A stretch of 64,000 nt of DNA. It comes from Alitabrizicola rongguiensis. GTDB taxonomy: Bacteria > Pseudomonadota > Alphaproteobacteria > Rhodobacterales > Rhodobacteraceae. Positions 34,705 through 42,871 of this stretch are shown piece after piece (position 1 is the first letter of the stretch; each line of letters starts with the position of its first letter). The DNA is taken from positions 62,001 through 126,000 of the forward strand of contig NZ_JAKENF010000003.1 of NCBI RefSeq assembly GCF_021491355.1, read 5' to 3'. Position numbers and translations under genes: made by a program. Below the pieces are notes generated by a model. The model was not told the origin of the DNA and did no database searches. It worked only from the letters and a program-made list of their open reading frames with translations.

Positions 34705-35646
34705 GTGGAAAACGATGTGATCCGGCGGAAAGTGGCGGCGGCGCGGGCGATGGCGCTGGAAGGCGGCCCGGGGGCCGATCGCGGCTGGCGCCTTGCCCTG
34801 GCCCGGGCGGCGAATGACGACATCGGTCTGCCGCTGGAGGTGACGCGCCTTTCCATCGAACGGCGGTCACTGACCGATCTGCTGGAACTCATCCCCGAGC
34901 GGGCGCTGATCGCCGTACTGGAAGGGCCGGGCGAGGGGTTTGGTCTGATCGCGCTGGCGCCGCCGGTCCTGGCCTCCTTGATCGAGCAGCAGACGACCGG
35001 CCGGGTCTCTGGCGGCCCGGTCGCCCCGCGCAAGCCGACCCGCACGGATGCTGCAATGGCGGCGGGTCTGATCGACCGGGCGCTCGCCGATCTGGAAGCC
35101 GGACTGGAACAGGACATGGACAGGATCTGGGCTGCCGGCTTCCGCTATGCCTCGTTCCTGGACGATCCGCGCCCCCTTGGTCTTCTGCTGGAGGAGGACG
35201 CCTATCGCGTCCTGCGGGCCGAGGTCTCGCTTGCCGGCGGGGCGCGGTCAGGTGCGGTGCTGCTGGCCCTGCCCGCCGACGGACGTGCCAGCGCGCCGGT
35301 CAGGCCCTCTGATCCGTCAATGGCCAGTCCGCCTTCTGCCGCGCATTTCGCCCAGGCACTTTCCGACCAGGTCATGCAGACCGAGGCCGAGCTTGGGGCG
35401 GTCCTGCACCGGGTCACGTTGCCGCTCGGCGCAGTGATGTCCCTTCAACCGGGCGAGATCGTGCCGCTCCCGATGGCTGCGATCGGACATGTCGTCGTAG
35501 AAGGCATTGACGGTCGGCCGTTGGCCACCGGCAAACTCGGCCAGAACCGCGGGATGCGGGCGGTACGCCTCGTCCCCGAGGCGCCGCCTGCGACACCGGT
35601 CATGGAACAGTCCACAGACCGGAGGATCGCTGCAGGCCAGTCATGA
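34705..35646 (+). CDS. FliM/FliN-family (SpoA domain) flagellar motor-like protein
   Basis: 313 residues. A CheC/FliM middle-like region (about 45-190) includes LTDLLELIPERALIAVLEG and LIDRALADLEAG. The C-terminal SpoA domain (about 225-290) shows LGAVMSLQPGEIVPLP and VVVEGIDGRPLATGKLG. The N-terminal CheY-binding motif of classical FliM is not visible. It starts with GTG 34705. No other flagellar genes are nearby. Its position after a receiver-domain gene and a kinase suggests it works with that two-component set rather than in a standard C-ring. Confidence 0.8.
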   Translation: MENDVIRRKVAAARAMALEGGPGADRGWRLALARAANDDIGLPLEVTRLSIERRSLTDLLELIPERALIAVLEGPGEGFGLIALAPPVLASLIEQQTTGRVSGGPVAPRKPTRTDAAMAAGLIDRALADLEAGLEQDMDRIWAAGFRYASFLDDPRPLGLLLEEDAYRVLRAEVSLAGGARSGAVLLALPADGRASAPVRPSDPSMASPPSAAHFAQALSDQVMQTEAELGAVLHRVTLPLGAVMSLQPGEIVPLPMAAIGHVVVEGIDGRPLATGKLGQNRGMRAVRLVPEAPPATPVMEQSTDRRIAAGQS

Positions 35647-35731
35647 CGGCATCCGGATAACATCTTACATGAAATCTGGCGCTTATATGGCGGATTTTAT
35701 GAGGGAAAAGCCATTCGTGTGAACTTTTGCA

Positions 35732-36157
35732 TCAGCCCCGGGCCAGGGCCTCTAGCTGCGGGCGAAGGTGTTCCAGATTGTATCCGAACTTGGCCGGGGT
35801 CGAAATCAGCTCGTCCGCAGGACGCTGTCCCGCATGGGCGAGCGCCCAGACGATCGAACACCGGTTGCCTGAGGCGCAGTATGCAAAAACCGGACCGGGC
35901 GAGGCGGCCAGCGTCTCGCGCTGCAGCTCTACATTGGCCAGTGTGATTGCCCCGCCGATCACCGGGTTCGCGACGAAGGTCAGGCCAAGCGCCTCGGCCG
36001 CCGCGCGCATTGTCTCGGTGTGAAGCTCGGCAGGGATCTCGGCATCCGGGCGGTTGTCGATCACGGTGACATAGCCTGCCGCCTTGATCGCTGGCAAGTC
36101 GTCGGGCGAGATCTGCGGCGAGACGGCGTAGCTGTCGGTCAGGGCGCGGATGTCCAT
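35732..36157 (-). CDS. TIGR01244/DUF442 family phosphatase (Blh-like)
   Basis: 141 residues of dual-specificity phosphatase fold. The P-loop is YCASGNRCS (C-x5-R), preceded by SPDDLPAIKAAGYVTVIDNRPDAE and ANPVIGGAITLANVE. In other bacteria this domain, as in Blh, acts in sulfide/persulfide detoxification with YeeE/YedE transporters. A box AAGGAACC precedes the ATG. It is third in the operon of 37037 to 35732, 29 nt after the membrane pair. Confidence 0.85.
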   Translation of the reverse strand: MDIRALTDSYAVSPQISPDDLPAIKAAGYVTVIDNRPDAEIPAELHTETMRAAAEALGLTFVANPVIGGAITLANVELQRETLAASPGPVFAYCASGNRCSIVWALAHAGQRPADELISTPAKFGYNLEHLRPQLEALARG

Positions 36158-36186
36158 GCTGGTTCCTTAGGGTCGAATGGGTTGCG

Positions 36187-36612
36187 TCAGGCGGCAGCAA
36201 GCCAGGCCTTGAGCGGGGGCGCGGCCACCATACCCCCCGTCATCGCCACAAGGAAGAGCAGCCCGCGCCATCCGCCGTAACTGAGCGAGGCGATGGCCGG
36301 CCCCGGGCAAAGCCCCGCCATTGCCCAGCCTGCACCGAAGATCACCGAGCCAACAACGAGCGGAGCGTCGACATGCGCCTTTGAGCGGCCGGGCAGGGGC
36401 GAGCCGAGGAGCGATGTTCTGCGACCCGCCGCGATCCTCCAGGCTATAGCCATTGGGATGATCGCGCCGCCCATCACGAAGGCAAGCGTCGGGTCCCAGT
36501 CGCCGAACACATCGAGCCAGCCCTGGACCTTGGTCGTATCGGTCATGCCGGACAGGAAAAGTCCTGCGCCGAAAAGGCCGCCGGACAGGAAGGCGAACAG
36601 GAGGCGACGCAT
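36187..36612 (-). CDS. DUF6691 / YeeE-YedE component (PmpB-like) membrane protein
   Basis: 141 residues with four hydrophobic segments. It carries FGAGLFLSGMTDTTKVQGWLD and GAGWAMAGLCPGPAIASL, whose Cys-Pro-Gly core is the counterpart of the NGC motif in its partner. It shares one base with the stop of the upstream gene (TGATG), so the two subunits are translated together. The family is linked to transport of sulfur compounds across the inner membrane. Confidence 0.87.
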   Translation of the reverse strand: MRRLLFAFLSGGLFGAGLFLSGMTDTTKVQGWLDVFGDWDPTLAFVMGGAIIPMAIAWRIAAGRRTSLLGSPLPGRSKAHVDAPLVVGSVIFGAGWAMAGLCPGPAIASLSYGGWRGLLFLVAMTGGMVAAPPLKAWLAAA

Positions 36613-37037
36613 CAGACGATCTCCAGGAGGTGGCGCAGGACCGCCATCACGAGGCCGCCCGACAGGATGTAGAACACCGTTGCCACGATCCCGCGCAGGG
36701 ACAGGCGCGAAATGCCGCAGACTCCGTGGCCAGAGGTGCAGCCGTTGGCGATGCGCGTGCCAATCCCAACCAGAAGGCCGGCCAACACCACGACCGCGAC
36801 GTTGCCGGTCAGGTGCGTGCTGACGCCGGGGGTGAACAGAGCCAGGACAGCGGGAATGGCGACCGTGCCGCCCAGGAAGGCCAGGCGCTCGTTCGCTGTG
36901 TCGCGACCTTGCCCGTCGATCAGCCCTCCCAGAATTCCGGAAGCGCCCATGATCCGCCCGTTCCACAACAGATAGACCGATCCTGCCAGCCCGATCATGA
37001 GCCCGCCACACAACCCCCAGATCCAGTCGGTGTGCAT
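36612..37037 (-). CDS. YeeE/YedE family sulfur-compound transporter subunit (PmpA-like)
   Basis: 141 residues, four hydrophobic segments. The family motif ANGCTSGHGVCGISRLS is intact; the Cys of NGCTSGHG takes part in moving thiosulfate-like sulfur. GRIMGASGILGGLIDG near the N-terminus is also typical. The same length as its partner suggests a split pair. No BigR/SqrR repressor gene is next to it. About 136 nt separate it from the divergent zinc-finger gene and should hold the promoter. Confidence 0.88.
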   Translation of the reverse strand: MHTDWIWGLCGGLMIGLAGSVYLLWNGRIMGASGILGGLIDGQGRDTANERLAFLGGTVAIPAVLALFTPGVSTHLTGNVAVVVLAGLLVGIGTRIANGCTSGHGVCGISRLSLRGIVATVFYILSGGLVMAVLRHLLEIV

Positions 37038-37173
37038 ATACTTACCCGTGATTTTCGCCGGGACTTTAGCCGCCCGAAGAGCGCCTGCAAGCTTCCAGTG
37101 GGGTTTTGACCTGAATCAAGGTAGGATGGCGGGAAAGCTTTCACAAAGACTGCGGTCAATAGGAGGAAGTGTC

Positions 37174-37491
37174 ATGTCGTCCATTCACGAGAGGCGCGCG
37201 CAACTGGAAGCGCGGCTGGCCGATCTGAACGCTCGTATCGCCGGGATCGAGATGGAGCTCGACTCGCATGACGCCAAGGACTGGGAAGAGCTTGCGACCG
37301 AGCGCGAGGATGACGAAGTGCTCGAAGGCATGGGGAATTCGGCTCAGACCGAAATTCGTCAGATCCAGGCCGCTCTGGAGCGTGTGGCAATTGGTGAATA
37401 CGGCTACTGTGTGAAGTGCGGCGAACAGATCAGCGACGAACGGCTCGATGCGCTGCCCTACACCCCGTTTTGCCGCAAGTGCGCGCCGTAA
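37174..37491 (+). CDS. DksA/TraR-family zinc-finger protein
   Basis: 105 residues. A coiled coil (about residues 5-75) is followed by a C4 zinc finger with Cys79, Cys82, Cys100 and Cys103 (CVKCG-x17-CRKC). The finger and the short coiled coil fit DksA-like regulators of RNA polymerase. The start at 37174 has the box AGGAGGAAGTGTC. It is followed 18 nt later by a small gene with its own strong start box. Exact promoters controlled are not known. Confidence 0.87.
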   Translation: MSSIHERRAQLEARLADLNARIAGIEMELDSHDAKDWEELATEREDDEVLEGMGNSAQTEIRQIQAALERVAIGEYGYCVKCGEQISDERLDALPYTPFCRKCAP

Positions 37492-37509
37492 TCGGCAGAG
37501 GAGGAAACC

Positions 37510-37728
37510 ATGACAAGCGAACCGAATGAAACGGCCAAACCTGTCGACGTGGCCGAGCAGCTTGCGCATGAGCTGGTGGAAAGCGCCGATCGCGCAGCGA
37601 CCTTCGTGCTGAGCGAAATGCAGGCGCTCGCTTCGGTTCTCCCCGGCGGACACAAGCCATTGACCGAGGAAGAGCGTCGCGCCATGGAAGCCGATATCGA
37701 GGCCGGTTTCGACAACATGCCGGTCTGA
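37510..37728 (+). CDS. Small conserved-looking cytoplasmic protein, unknown function
   Basis: 72 residues, mostly helical and acidic. It begins MTSEPNETAKPVDVAEQLAH and ends with MEADIEAGFDNMPV. A strong AGAGGAGGAAACC box lies before the ATG. It is co-directional with, and 18 nt behind, the DksA-like gene, so the two form an operon. No domain or signal peptide was recognised. Confidence 0.7.
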   Translation: MTSEPNETAKPVDVAEQLAHELVESADRAATFVLSEMQALASVLPGGHKPLTEEERRAMEADIEAGFDNMPV

Positions 37729-37837
37729 GCCCGAAGGCGAAGCGGTCGCTCACTGCTGCGCCATGTCACTCTGGGCGTTGCCAAGTTCGTCTGAGCCCTT
37801 ACAAAGAGCTAAAGAGGAAAAGGCAGGACGGCGGGGA

Positions 37838-39973
37838 ATGGCAGAGAACGGGCCTGCACAGGGGCCGGATGCGGATGTGGTGCGGCTGACCCGCGACGGT
37901 GGCGTTGCGGTTCTGGAGATTGACAGGCCGCCCGTCAATGCTTTCGGGCAAGCCCTGCGTGGCGGGCTCGAGGCCCTGCTGACGATCGCCTTGGCCGACC
38001 CTGGCATTCATGCGGTGGTCATCGCCTCCGAGGGGCGCCACTTCTCGGGCGGTGCCGATATTCGCGAGTTTGGCCTGCCTGCCGATCCTGCCGTGCCCAG
38101 CATGTCCGCGATCTGCGACAGGGTCGAACTTGCGGGCAAGCCAGTCATCGCGGCGATCCAAGGCAGTGCCCTTGGCGCGGGGCTGGAGCTTGCTCTTGCC
38201 TGTCATTTGCGTATCGCCGGCCCTCAGGCCCGCTTCGGTTTGCCCGAAGTCGGGCTGGGCCTGTGTCCAGGCGCCGGGGGAACGCAGCGTCTGCCGCGCC
38301 TGATCGGAGCCCAGGCGGCGTTGCGCCTTATGCTGACCGGTCGCGCCATCGGCCCCGCCGAGGCGCAGTCGCTCGGTCTGATCGACGGGGTGGTCGATGC
38401 CGGTCTGCGTGAGGCAGCCGTGACCCTTGCGGCCGAGATCGCCGCCGAAGTCGCCGCTGGACGGCGGACGCTGGCGCGCACACGCGACCGGATGGACGGG
38501 ATGCGCGATGCCGCCGCCTATCAGAGCGCGGTCGCGGCCTCGCGCGCCGCCCATGCGAAAGACCGATTGCCCGCGGCCGGCCGCATTGTGGATTGCGTGG
38601 AGGCGGCGCAGCTTCTGCCCTTCGATCAGGGGATCGCCTTCGAACGCGCGGCCTTCGACGATCTGCGGGCCAGCCCCGAAAGCGCTGGTCTTCGGCATGC
38701 CTTCCTCGCCGAGCGCCATATCGCAGACTTTCCCGAAGCCGGGTCGGTTCCGCGCCTTGTTCAGACGGTCGGCGTGGTCGGGCTTGGTCGTACGGGCGCG
38801 AGGATCGCCTTGCAGATGGCCGCCAGCGGCTACCGTGTCATCACCGCCGAACGCGATGCCGAAGCCCTCGTCGCAGGGCTGGAAAGGGTCTCGGACCTGC
38901 AGGAGCAGGCCGTCGCCGCCGGGAGGCTGACAAGCGAGGCCAGGGACCGCGAATGGGAACGGCTGACCCCCGCGATCGACCTTGCCGCCCTGTCGCAATG
39001 CGATCTGGTGATCGAGGCAGTGCCAGACGATCTCGGGTCGAAATCCGAGGTCATGGCGGCGTTGGCCGCTGCCCTGAACCCTCGCGCGGTTTTCGCGACC
39101 TCTGCCACCTTTCTGACCGGCGATCACCTGGGCCGGCTGACCGGTCGTCCGGCCGATACCCTGATCCTGCGGCAGCCTGCAGTGGCGGACCGTGCCCGCC
39201 TAGCCGAGATCGGTGTCGGCCCCGAGACAGCTGCCGATGCCGTGGCGACGGTCGTCGCCGTGGCAAAGAAATCCGGCAAGCTTGCCGTGCGGGTCGCGGC
39301 CGCGCCGGGGCTGGTCGGACCGCGGATGCAGGCGGCCCTGCGGACGGCGGCTGATTTCCTGATCGAGGATGGCGCGACTCCCCTGCAGGTCGACATGGCG
39401 CTCAGGGCCTGGGGCTTTGCGATGGGTCCCTATCAGGCGTCGGATGCGGCCGGACTCGACAAGGACTGGGCCGAGCGCCAGCGCGCTGCACCGGGGCGCG
39501 ATCCGGCGGCGCGCTATGTCGAGTTGGCCGACCTGCTGGTCGAGTCCGGTCGGCTGGGGCAGGAAACGGGGCGCGGCTACTACATCTACGATCAGGGACC
39601 AGGGGGGCGTGAGGACCCCGAAGTCCTCGCGCTTTTGGCCGAGCTTCGCGCTGCCAAGGGCATTGTCGCGCGCCCGATCGGCAGCGACGAGATCCGCGAC
39701 CGCTGTCTTGCGGCGCTGGCCAACGAGGGTGCCCGGATCCTGGGCGAAGCTGTCGTGCCGCGCGCCTCGGATATCGACGTCGTCATGGTCGCGGGGCAGG
39801 GGTTCCCACGCTGGCAGGGCGGGCCGATGTTCCGGGCGGAAGCGCGCGGGCTTCTGGTGCTGCGGGCCGAGCTTCGCCGCTTCGCCGATCAGGCGCCGGA
39901 ATTCTGGGCCGTGGCACCGCTGATCGACCAGCTTATCCGCGACGGTCGGAAACTTTCCGACCTGGGCGCCTGA
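37838..39973 (+). CDS. FadJ-like bifunctional protein: intact enoyl-CoA hydratase half, degenerate 3-hydroxyacyl-CoA dehydrogenase half
   Basis: 711 residues. The N-terminal crotonase domain keeps both catalytic Glu residues, E117 in GAGLELAL and E137 in LPEVGLG, 20 apart as in rat hydratase. The Rossmann motif VGVVGLGRTGARIA starts the dehydrogenase half. In that half the catalytic His is Arg445 (the HFFxP motif reads RQPAV), the Asn of the GFxxNR motif is Pro495 in PGLVGPRM, and SNTSSL reads SATFL, with only the Glu partner kept (E457). The C-terminal GARILGEAV and WQGGPMF blocks are normal. The start 37838 follows GGCGGGGA. Confidence 0.85.
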   Translation: MAENGPAQGPDADVVRLTRDGGVAVLEIDRPPVNAFGQALRGGLEALLTIALADPGIHAVVIASEGRHFSGGADIREFGLPADPAVPSMSAICDRVELAGKPVIAAIQGSALGAGLELALACHLRIAGPQARFGLPEVGLGLCPGAGGTQRLPRLIGAQAALRLMLTGRAIGPAEAQSLGLIDGVVDAGLREAAVTLAAEIAAEVAAGRRTLARTRDRMDGMRDAAAYQSAVAASRAAHAKDRLPAAGRIVDCVEAAQLLPFDQGIAFERAAFDDLRASPESAGLRHAFLAERHIADFPEAGSVPRLVQTVGVVGLGRTGARIALQMAASGYRVITAERDAEALVAGLERVSDLQEQAVAAGRLTSEARDREWERLTPAIDLAALSQCDLVIEAVPDDLGSKSEVMAALAAALNPRAVFATSATFLTGDHLGRLTGRPADTLILRQPAVADRARLAEIGVGPETAADAVATVVAVAKKSGKLAVRVAAAPGLVGPRMQAALRTAADFLIEDGATPLQVDMALRAWGFAMGPYQASDAAGLDKDWAERQRAAPGRDPAARYVELADLLVESGRLGQETGRGYYIYDQGPGGREDPEVLALLAELRAAKGIVARPIGSDEIRDRCLAALANEGARILGEAVVPRASDIDVVMVAGQGFPRWQGGPMFRAEARGLLVLRAELRRFADQAPEFWAVAPLIDQLIRDGRKLSDLGA

Positions 39974-40189
39974 CTATTTCAGCAGGATGCCTGCCACCAC
40001 CATGCCAAGCCCAAGCGCCGACGCGCCAAGCGCAGCCATGTTCACCGTGACCACCGTCTGCAAACGCTGGCGCAGCTGATCCTCGGGCAGGTTGCCGCGC
40101 CGCGCGCGCAGGGCGACGAGCACGCACCAGACAAGCGCGCCGACGCCCGCGAGCGTGAACAGCGTTCCGATCGAGATCAGCCAGTCCAT
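39974..40189 (-). CDS. Small inner-membrane protein, unknown function
   Basis: 71 residues with two hydrophobic helices, ISIGTLFTLAGVGALVWCVL and VTVNMAALGASALGLGMVVA, joined by a basic/acidic loop (RARRGNLPEDQLRQRL). A box AGGAAG lies upstream of the ATG at 40189. It begins immediately after the stop of the FadJ-like gene on the other strand. No family was recognised. Confidence 0.7.
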   Translation of the reverse strand: MDWLISIGTLFTLAGVGALVWCVLVALRARRGNLPEDQLRQRLQTVVTVNMAALGASALGLGMVVAGILLK

Positions 40190-40341
40190 GGTTTCTTCCT
40201 GCCCCTGCGGTCCTGTCGCCGCCGCCCCTAGCGGGTTCACGCCGTCCTGGCAAGGGTCGGGGCCTTGAACCGCCGCCGCAGCCCTTGAACCGGGCGTCAC
40301 TGACGGGGTAGGGAAGGCCGACCAATCCCCGAGAGGCAGGA

Positions 40342-40596
40342 ATGAGCAGCAATCCCGATCCCTACAACGTCACCGCCGACGAGCTGCGGCAGTTCATCGA
40401 GCGCGCCGAACAGTTGGCCGCCGAGAAGAAGGACATCGCCGAGCAGGAGAAAGAACTCTTCGCCGAGGCGAAGGGTCGGGGCTACGACACGAAGGTGATG
40501 CGCAAGGTCATCGCGCTCCGCAAGCGCAAGCCCGACGAGATCGCCGAGGAAGAGGCGGTGCTCGAGATGTACAAGGCCGCACTCGGCATGAACTGA
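40342..40596 (+). CDS. gapR: GapR-type nucleoid protein (DUF2312)
   Basis: 84 residues. It has the coiled-coil ADELRQFIERAEQLAAEKKDI followed by the DUF2312 core LFAEAKGRGYDTKVMRKVIAL and EEEAVLEMYKAAL. GapR in Caulobacter binds overtwisted DNA ahead of replication and transcription and helps topoisomerases. The start follows GAGAGGCAGG. It is transcribed alone. The name is given by family resemblance; a plasmid-type DUF2312 paralogue is less likely here. Confidence 0.87.
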   Translation: MSSNPDPYNVTADELRQFIERAEQLAAEKKDIAEQEKELFAEAKGRGYDTKVMRKVIALRKRKPDEIAEEEAVLEMYKAALGMN

Positions 40597-40609
40597 CTGG
40601 CAGCGGGCG

Positions 40610-41482
40610 TCAGGCGGTGATGAGCCGGACGCCCGGGATGTCCACTATGCGGGCCACGTCGCGGTCGTAGGCTTCGGTCAGATGCGCGACATAGTCGTCG
40701 GTCCAGCCGGGCAGGTCGACTTCGGTCTCGATCTGCTCCGGCAGAGCGAAGCGCTGGAGATAGCCGGTAACCGCGCGCCGCCGGGTCTCGGCGTCGGGGG
40801 GAGGACTCGCCTCGAGATAGGCCTTTAGCCGGCCAAAGCCCCGCGGCGTCATGATTGTGCCCAACAGGTCGTCGGCGCCTTCCAGTTCCGTTCCTGGCGC
40901 ATGCCCCGAGATCGCCTGAAGCACTTCGGGCCAGATCAACGGCGAATCCTCGTCGCACCAGACGGTCAGCGGCACCTCTGGATTGACGTTGCGGATGCGG
41001 GTGATCAGCTCGGACCAGCGCAGCGCCAGCGGGTCGGTCCCGGCGATGATGTCCTCGTAGCTGCGGTCCTTCTGCCGGGCGACCATGGCGGGCAGGAAGC
41101 CCGCAGGGTTGCGTATGGCAAGGAAGAACTCCGCCTCGATCTGCGGGAAGATCCGGGTCAAGGCCCGCAGCCGCTCGGGGCCGTTTGGATAGAGGCTGCG
41201 CCGAACCGCCCATTGCGGGAAGGCCATGAAGCTGTCCCAGGACAGGACCAGCCGTTCGGCCTCGTCCGCCTCCATGATCTGTTCCAGGAGCATGGCCTGC
41301 ATCGCCTCGTCGGCGGGCTGGCCCTTCAGTTGCACCAGGGCATCGCGCAAGGCGACACGGTAGCGCGAGGGGCCCGGCACGAGAATGCCCTGCTCGGCCA
41401 GAGGGCCGCGATTCTTCAGCAGGCAGCGGAGAAGCTTTTCCTCGTCGGTGCAGTGGGCGCCGAGGTGATAGGCAATACGCAT
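40610..41482 (-). CDS. Hypothetical protein, possibly sulfotransferase-like fold
   Basis: 290 residues with no signal peptide. It starts MRIAYHLGAHCTDEEKLLRCL, includes VLSWDSFMAFPQWAVRR, EAEFFLAIRNPAGFLPAMVA and RWSELITRIRNVNPEVPLTVWCDE, and ends VDIPGVRLITA. The opening resembles the start of nucleotide-binding sulfotransferase-like proteins (H-x-G-x-H), and IRNPAGFLP the common RNP motif of that fold, but this is weak. The start at 41482 is preferred; an upstream frame to 41536 adds unlikely residues. Confidence 0.6.
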   Translation of the reverse strand: MRIAYHLGAHCTDEEKLLRCLLKNRGPLAEQGILVPGPSRYRVALRDALVQLKGQPADEAMQAMLLEQIMEADEAERLVLSWDSFMAFPQWAVRRSLYPNGPERLRALTRIFPQIEAEFFLAIRNPAGFLPAMVARQKDRSYEDIIAGTDPLALRWSELITRIRNVNPEVPLTVWCDEDSPLIWPEVLQAISGHAPGTELEGADDLLGTIMTPRGFGRLKAYLEASPPPDAETRRRAVTGYLQRFALPEQIETEVDLPGWTDDYVAHLTEAYDRDVARIVDIPGVRLITA

Positions 41483-41705
41483 CGGTCGTCTGCTCGTCCT
41501 GCTGTCGGTTCCTGGGGTCCGCCCTGCGCCCGTCACGGCGAACCGGCCCCGCTCTTGCGGAATATAGGGGCTTTTGCGAAGGGGGGAACGCCTTTCCGTG
41601 CCCTGGCGCAGCCTGAGCAGGCCTTGGTCAGGCCGACAGACCGGACCGCATTGCCTTCTTGCTCTTGCGCGACGCCCCCTCGGGCGCTATCCAAGCCGCG
41701 CGTGC

Positions 41706-41781
41706 GCCCCTATAGCTCAGCTGGTAGAGCATCTGATTTGTAATCAGGGGGTCGGGGGTTCAAGTCCCTCTGGGGGCACCA
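41706..41781 (+). tRNA. tRNA-Thr (anticodon TGT)
   Basis: 76 nt with encoded CCA. The acceptor pairs GCCCCTA with TGGGGGC. The D-arm is AGCTCAGCTGGTAGAGC. The anticodon stem is TCTGA/TCAGG with loop TTTGTAA, giving anticodon TGT that reads ACA and other Thr codons. The T-arm is GGGGGTTCAAGTCCCTC. It is followed by an intrinsic terminator. Confidence 0.97.
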
Positions 41782-41787
41782 GATTTT

Positions 41788-41819
41788 CTTTGCAACAGAT
41801 TGTTTGCAAAGCACTTTTT
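41788..41819 (+). terminator. Terminator of tRNA-Thr
   Basis: CTTTGCAA (41788-41795) pairs with TTGCAAAG (41804-41811) around an 8-nt loop, followed by a TTTTT run at 41815-41819. It starts 7 nt past the tRNA end. Confidence 0.85.
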
Positions 41820-42136
41820 GACCAGACGATTTCCAAGAGCCCACCTTCTCGTCTACCCGGGGAGTAAGGATATCCCCGACGCGCCTTCTCACTATGCGTC
41901 CTATTGCGAGTCACGGCTTATCAAGTCGGCATTGGTCCGCGCCGATGCCTCGAAATCTCAGCAAGATGGCCGATTTCCAACGGGCTTCTGCCAGAGCCTC
42001 CTCGCTTCGCAAAACCATCGCCGCAGGTTGCCGCTTCACCCGCTCCTCACTCGGAGCCGCCCGGCGCCTGCCGGCAAGGTTTCTCGAGACCAGGGATCGC
42101 CCGCGCGCCCACTACCGCGCAGCTGGAGCTTTTCAG

Positions 42137-42164
42137 TTTACATACATACGCGGATGTTTATAAA
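42137..42164. promoter_or_regulatory. AcrR-like operator in front of the TetR/RND genes
   Basis: TTTACATACAT (42137-42147) and ATGTTTATAAA (42154-42164) form an inverted repeat with 9 of 11 matching pairs around a 6-nt centre. The arms recall the AcrR site of E. coli (TACATACATT). It lies 25 nt before the TetR start and would give autoregulation plus control of the downstream efflux genes. Confidence 0.65.
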
Positions 42165-42188
42165 TCGGCGGCGCATGGGGGATTCGGT

Positions 42189-42821
42189 GTGCGCAGAAGC
42201 AAAGAAGACGCAGAGCAGACCCGGCAGGCCATTCTCGATGCCGCCGAGGAGATCTTTTGCAGTCAGGGCGTGGCAGCGGCCACGCTTGAGAAGATCTCGC
42301 ACCGGGCAGGGGTCACGCGAGGCGCGCTTTACTGGCATTTCAAGGACAAGGCGGACCTGCTGCAGGCGCTTCACGACCGCAGCCGGCCCGTCCAGGACGC
42401 CATGATCCGCGCCGCTGCTCAGGATGGGCACGAGGACCCGCTTGGTTTGCTAGAGCAAGCGGCGACCGACATGCTGGTTGCTTTCGAGCAGGATGCACGG
42501 CAACAACGCATGTTCATGATCATGAACTTCACCTCGCCCGACGAAGGCGGCGCGGCCTGGTTGCGACAGGTCAACGCTGAACTCTTCCTAACCCTGTCCA
42601 GCTTGATCGGTCAGGCAGAACAGAAAGGCGAGCTTACGCCTGACTTTTCTCCAAATGAAGTCACTGTAATCATGATTGCCACTTTGAACGGCTTTATCAG
42701 TGATTGGCTGCGATCAGGCAGGCTATTCCCGCTGGCCGATCTTGGCGCGAGACTTGTCAAACGGCAAATGTCTCTGTTCCGCCGAGAAAAACTCACCTCT
42801 TCGGACGATGTCCCGGCGTGA
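42189..42821 (+). CDS. TetR-family repressor of RND efflux (AcrR/TtgR type)
   Basis: 210 residues from GTG 42189. It begins VRRSKEDAEQTRQAILDAAE and has HTH GVAAATLEKISHRAGVTRGALYWHFKDKADLL, the pattern of AcrR, TtgR and MexR-linked TetR repressors. A longer frame from 41904 adds unrelated residues over the operator. It is directly upstream of, and on the same strand as, the efflux adaptor (50 nt). It is expected to sense hydrophobic compounds. Confidence 0.88.
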   Translation: MRRSKEDAEQTRQAILDAAEEIFCSQGVAAATLEKISHRAGVTRGALYWHFKDKADLLQALHDRSRPVQDAMIRAAAQDGHEDPLGLLEQAATDMLVAFEQDARQQRMFMIMNFTSPDEGGAAWLRQVNAELFLTLSSLIGQAEQKGELTPDFSPNEVTVIMIATLNGFISDWLRSGRLFPLADLGARLVKRQMSLFRREKLTSSDDVPA

Positions 42822-42871
42822 CTGCGCCAGCCAACAGACAGACTCCGCCAAATAGCGAACAAGGTATCAAG

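Larger units (their letters stand above)
41782..42188. other. Gene-free stretch between tRNA-Thr and the TetR gene
   Basis: About 400 nt hold the tRNA terminator at the left and the TetR operator at the right. In between, open frames lack start boxes and family motifs. It could mark the edge of an inserted segment, but no repeat of the tRNA end was found. Confidence 0.5.

Noticed and set aside
34705-35646. Calling the SpoA protein flagellar FliM
   Set aside because: No flagellar genes nearby and no N-terminal CheY-binding motif visible, so only family membership is claimed.
38222-38345. Suspicion that the hydratase half of the FadJ-like protein lacks a catalytic Glu
   Set aside because: On aligning with rat hydratase, both Glu residues (E117 and E137, 20 apart) are present. 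Only the dehydrogenase half is degenerate.
41706-41781. Search for an attachment-site repeat of the tRNA-Thr 3' end
   Set aside because: No second copy of the T-arm/acceptor sequence was found downstream by eye; a short GGGGGCACC match near 4970 is upstream and within a gene, so it is chance.
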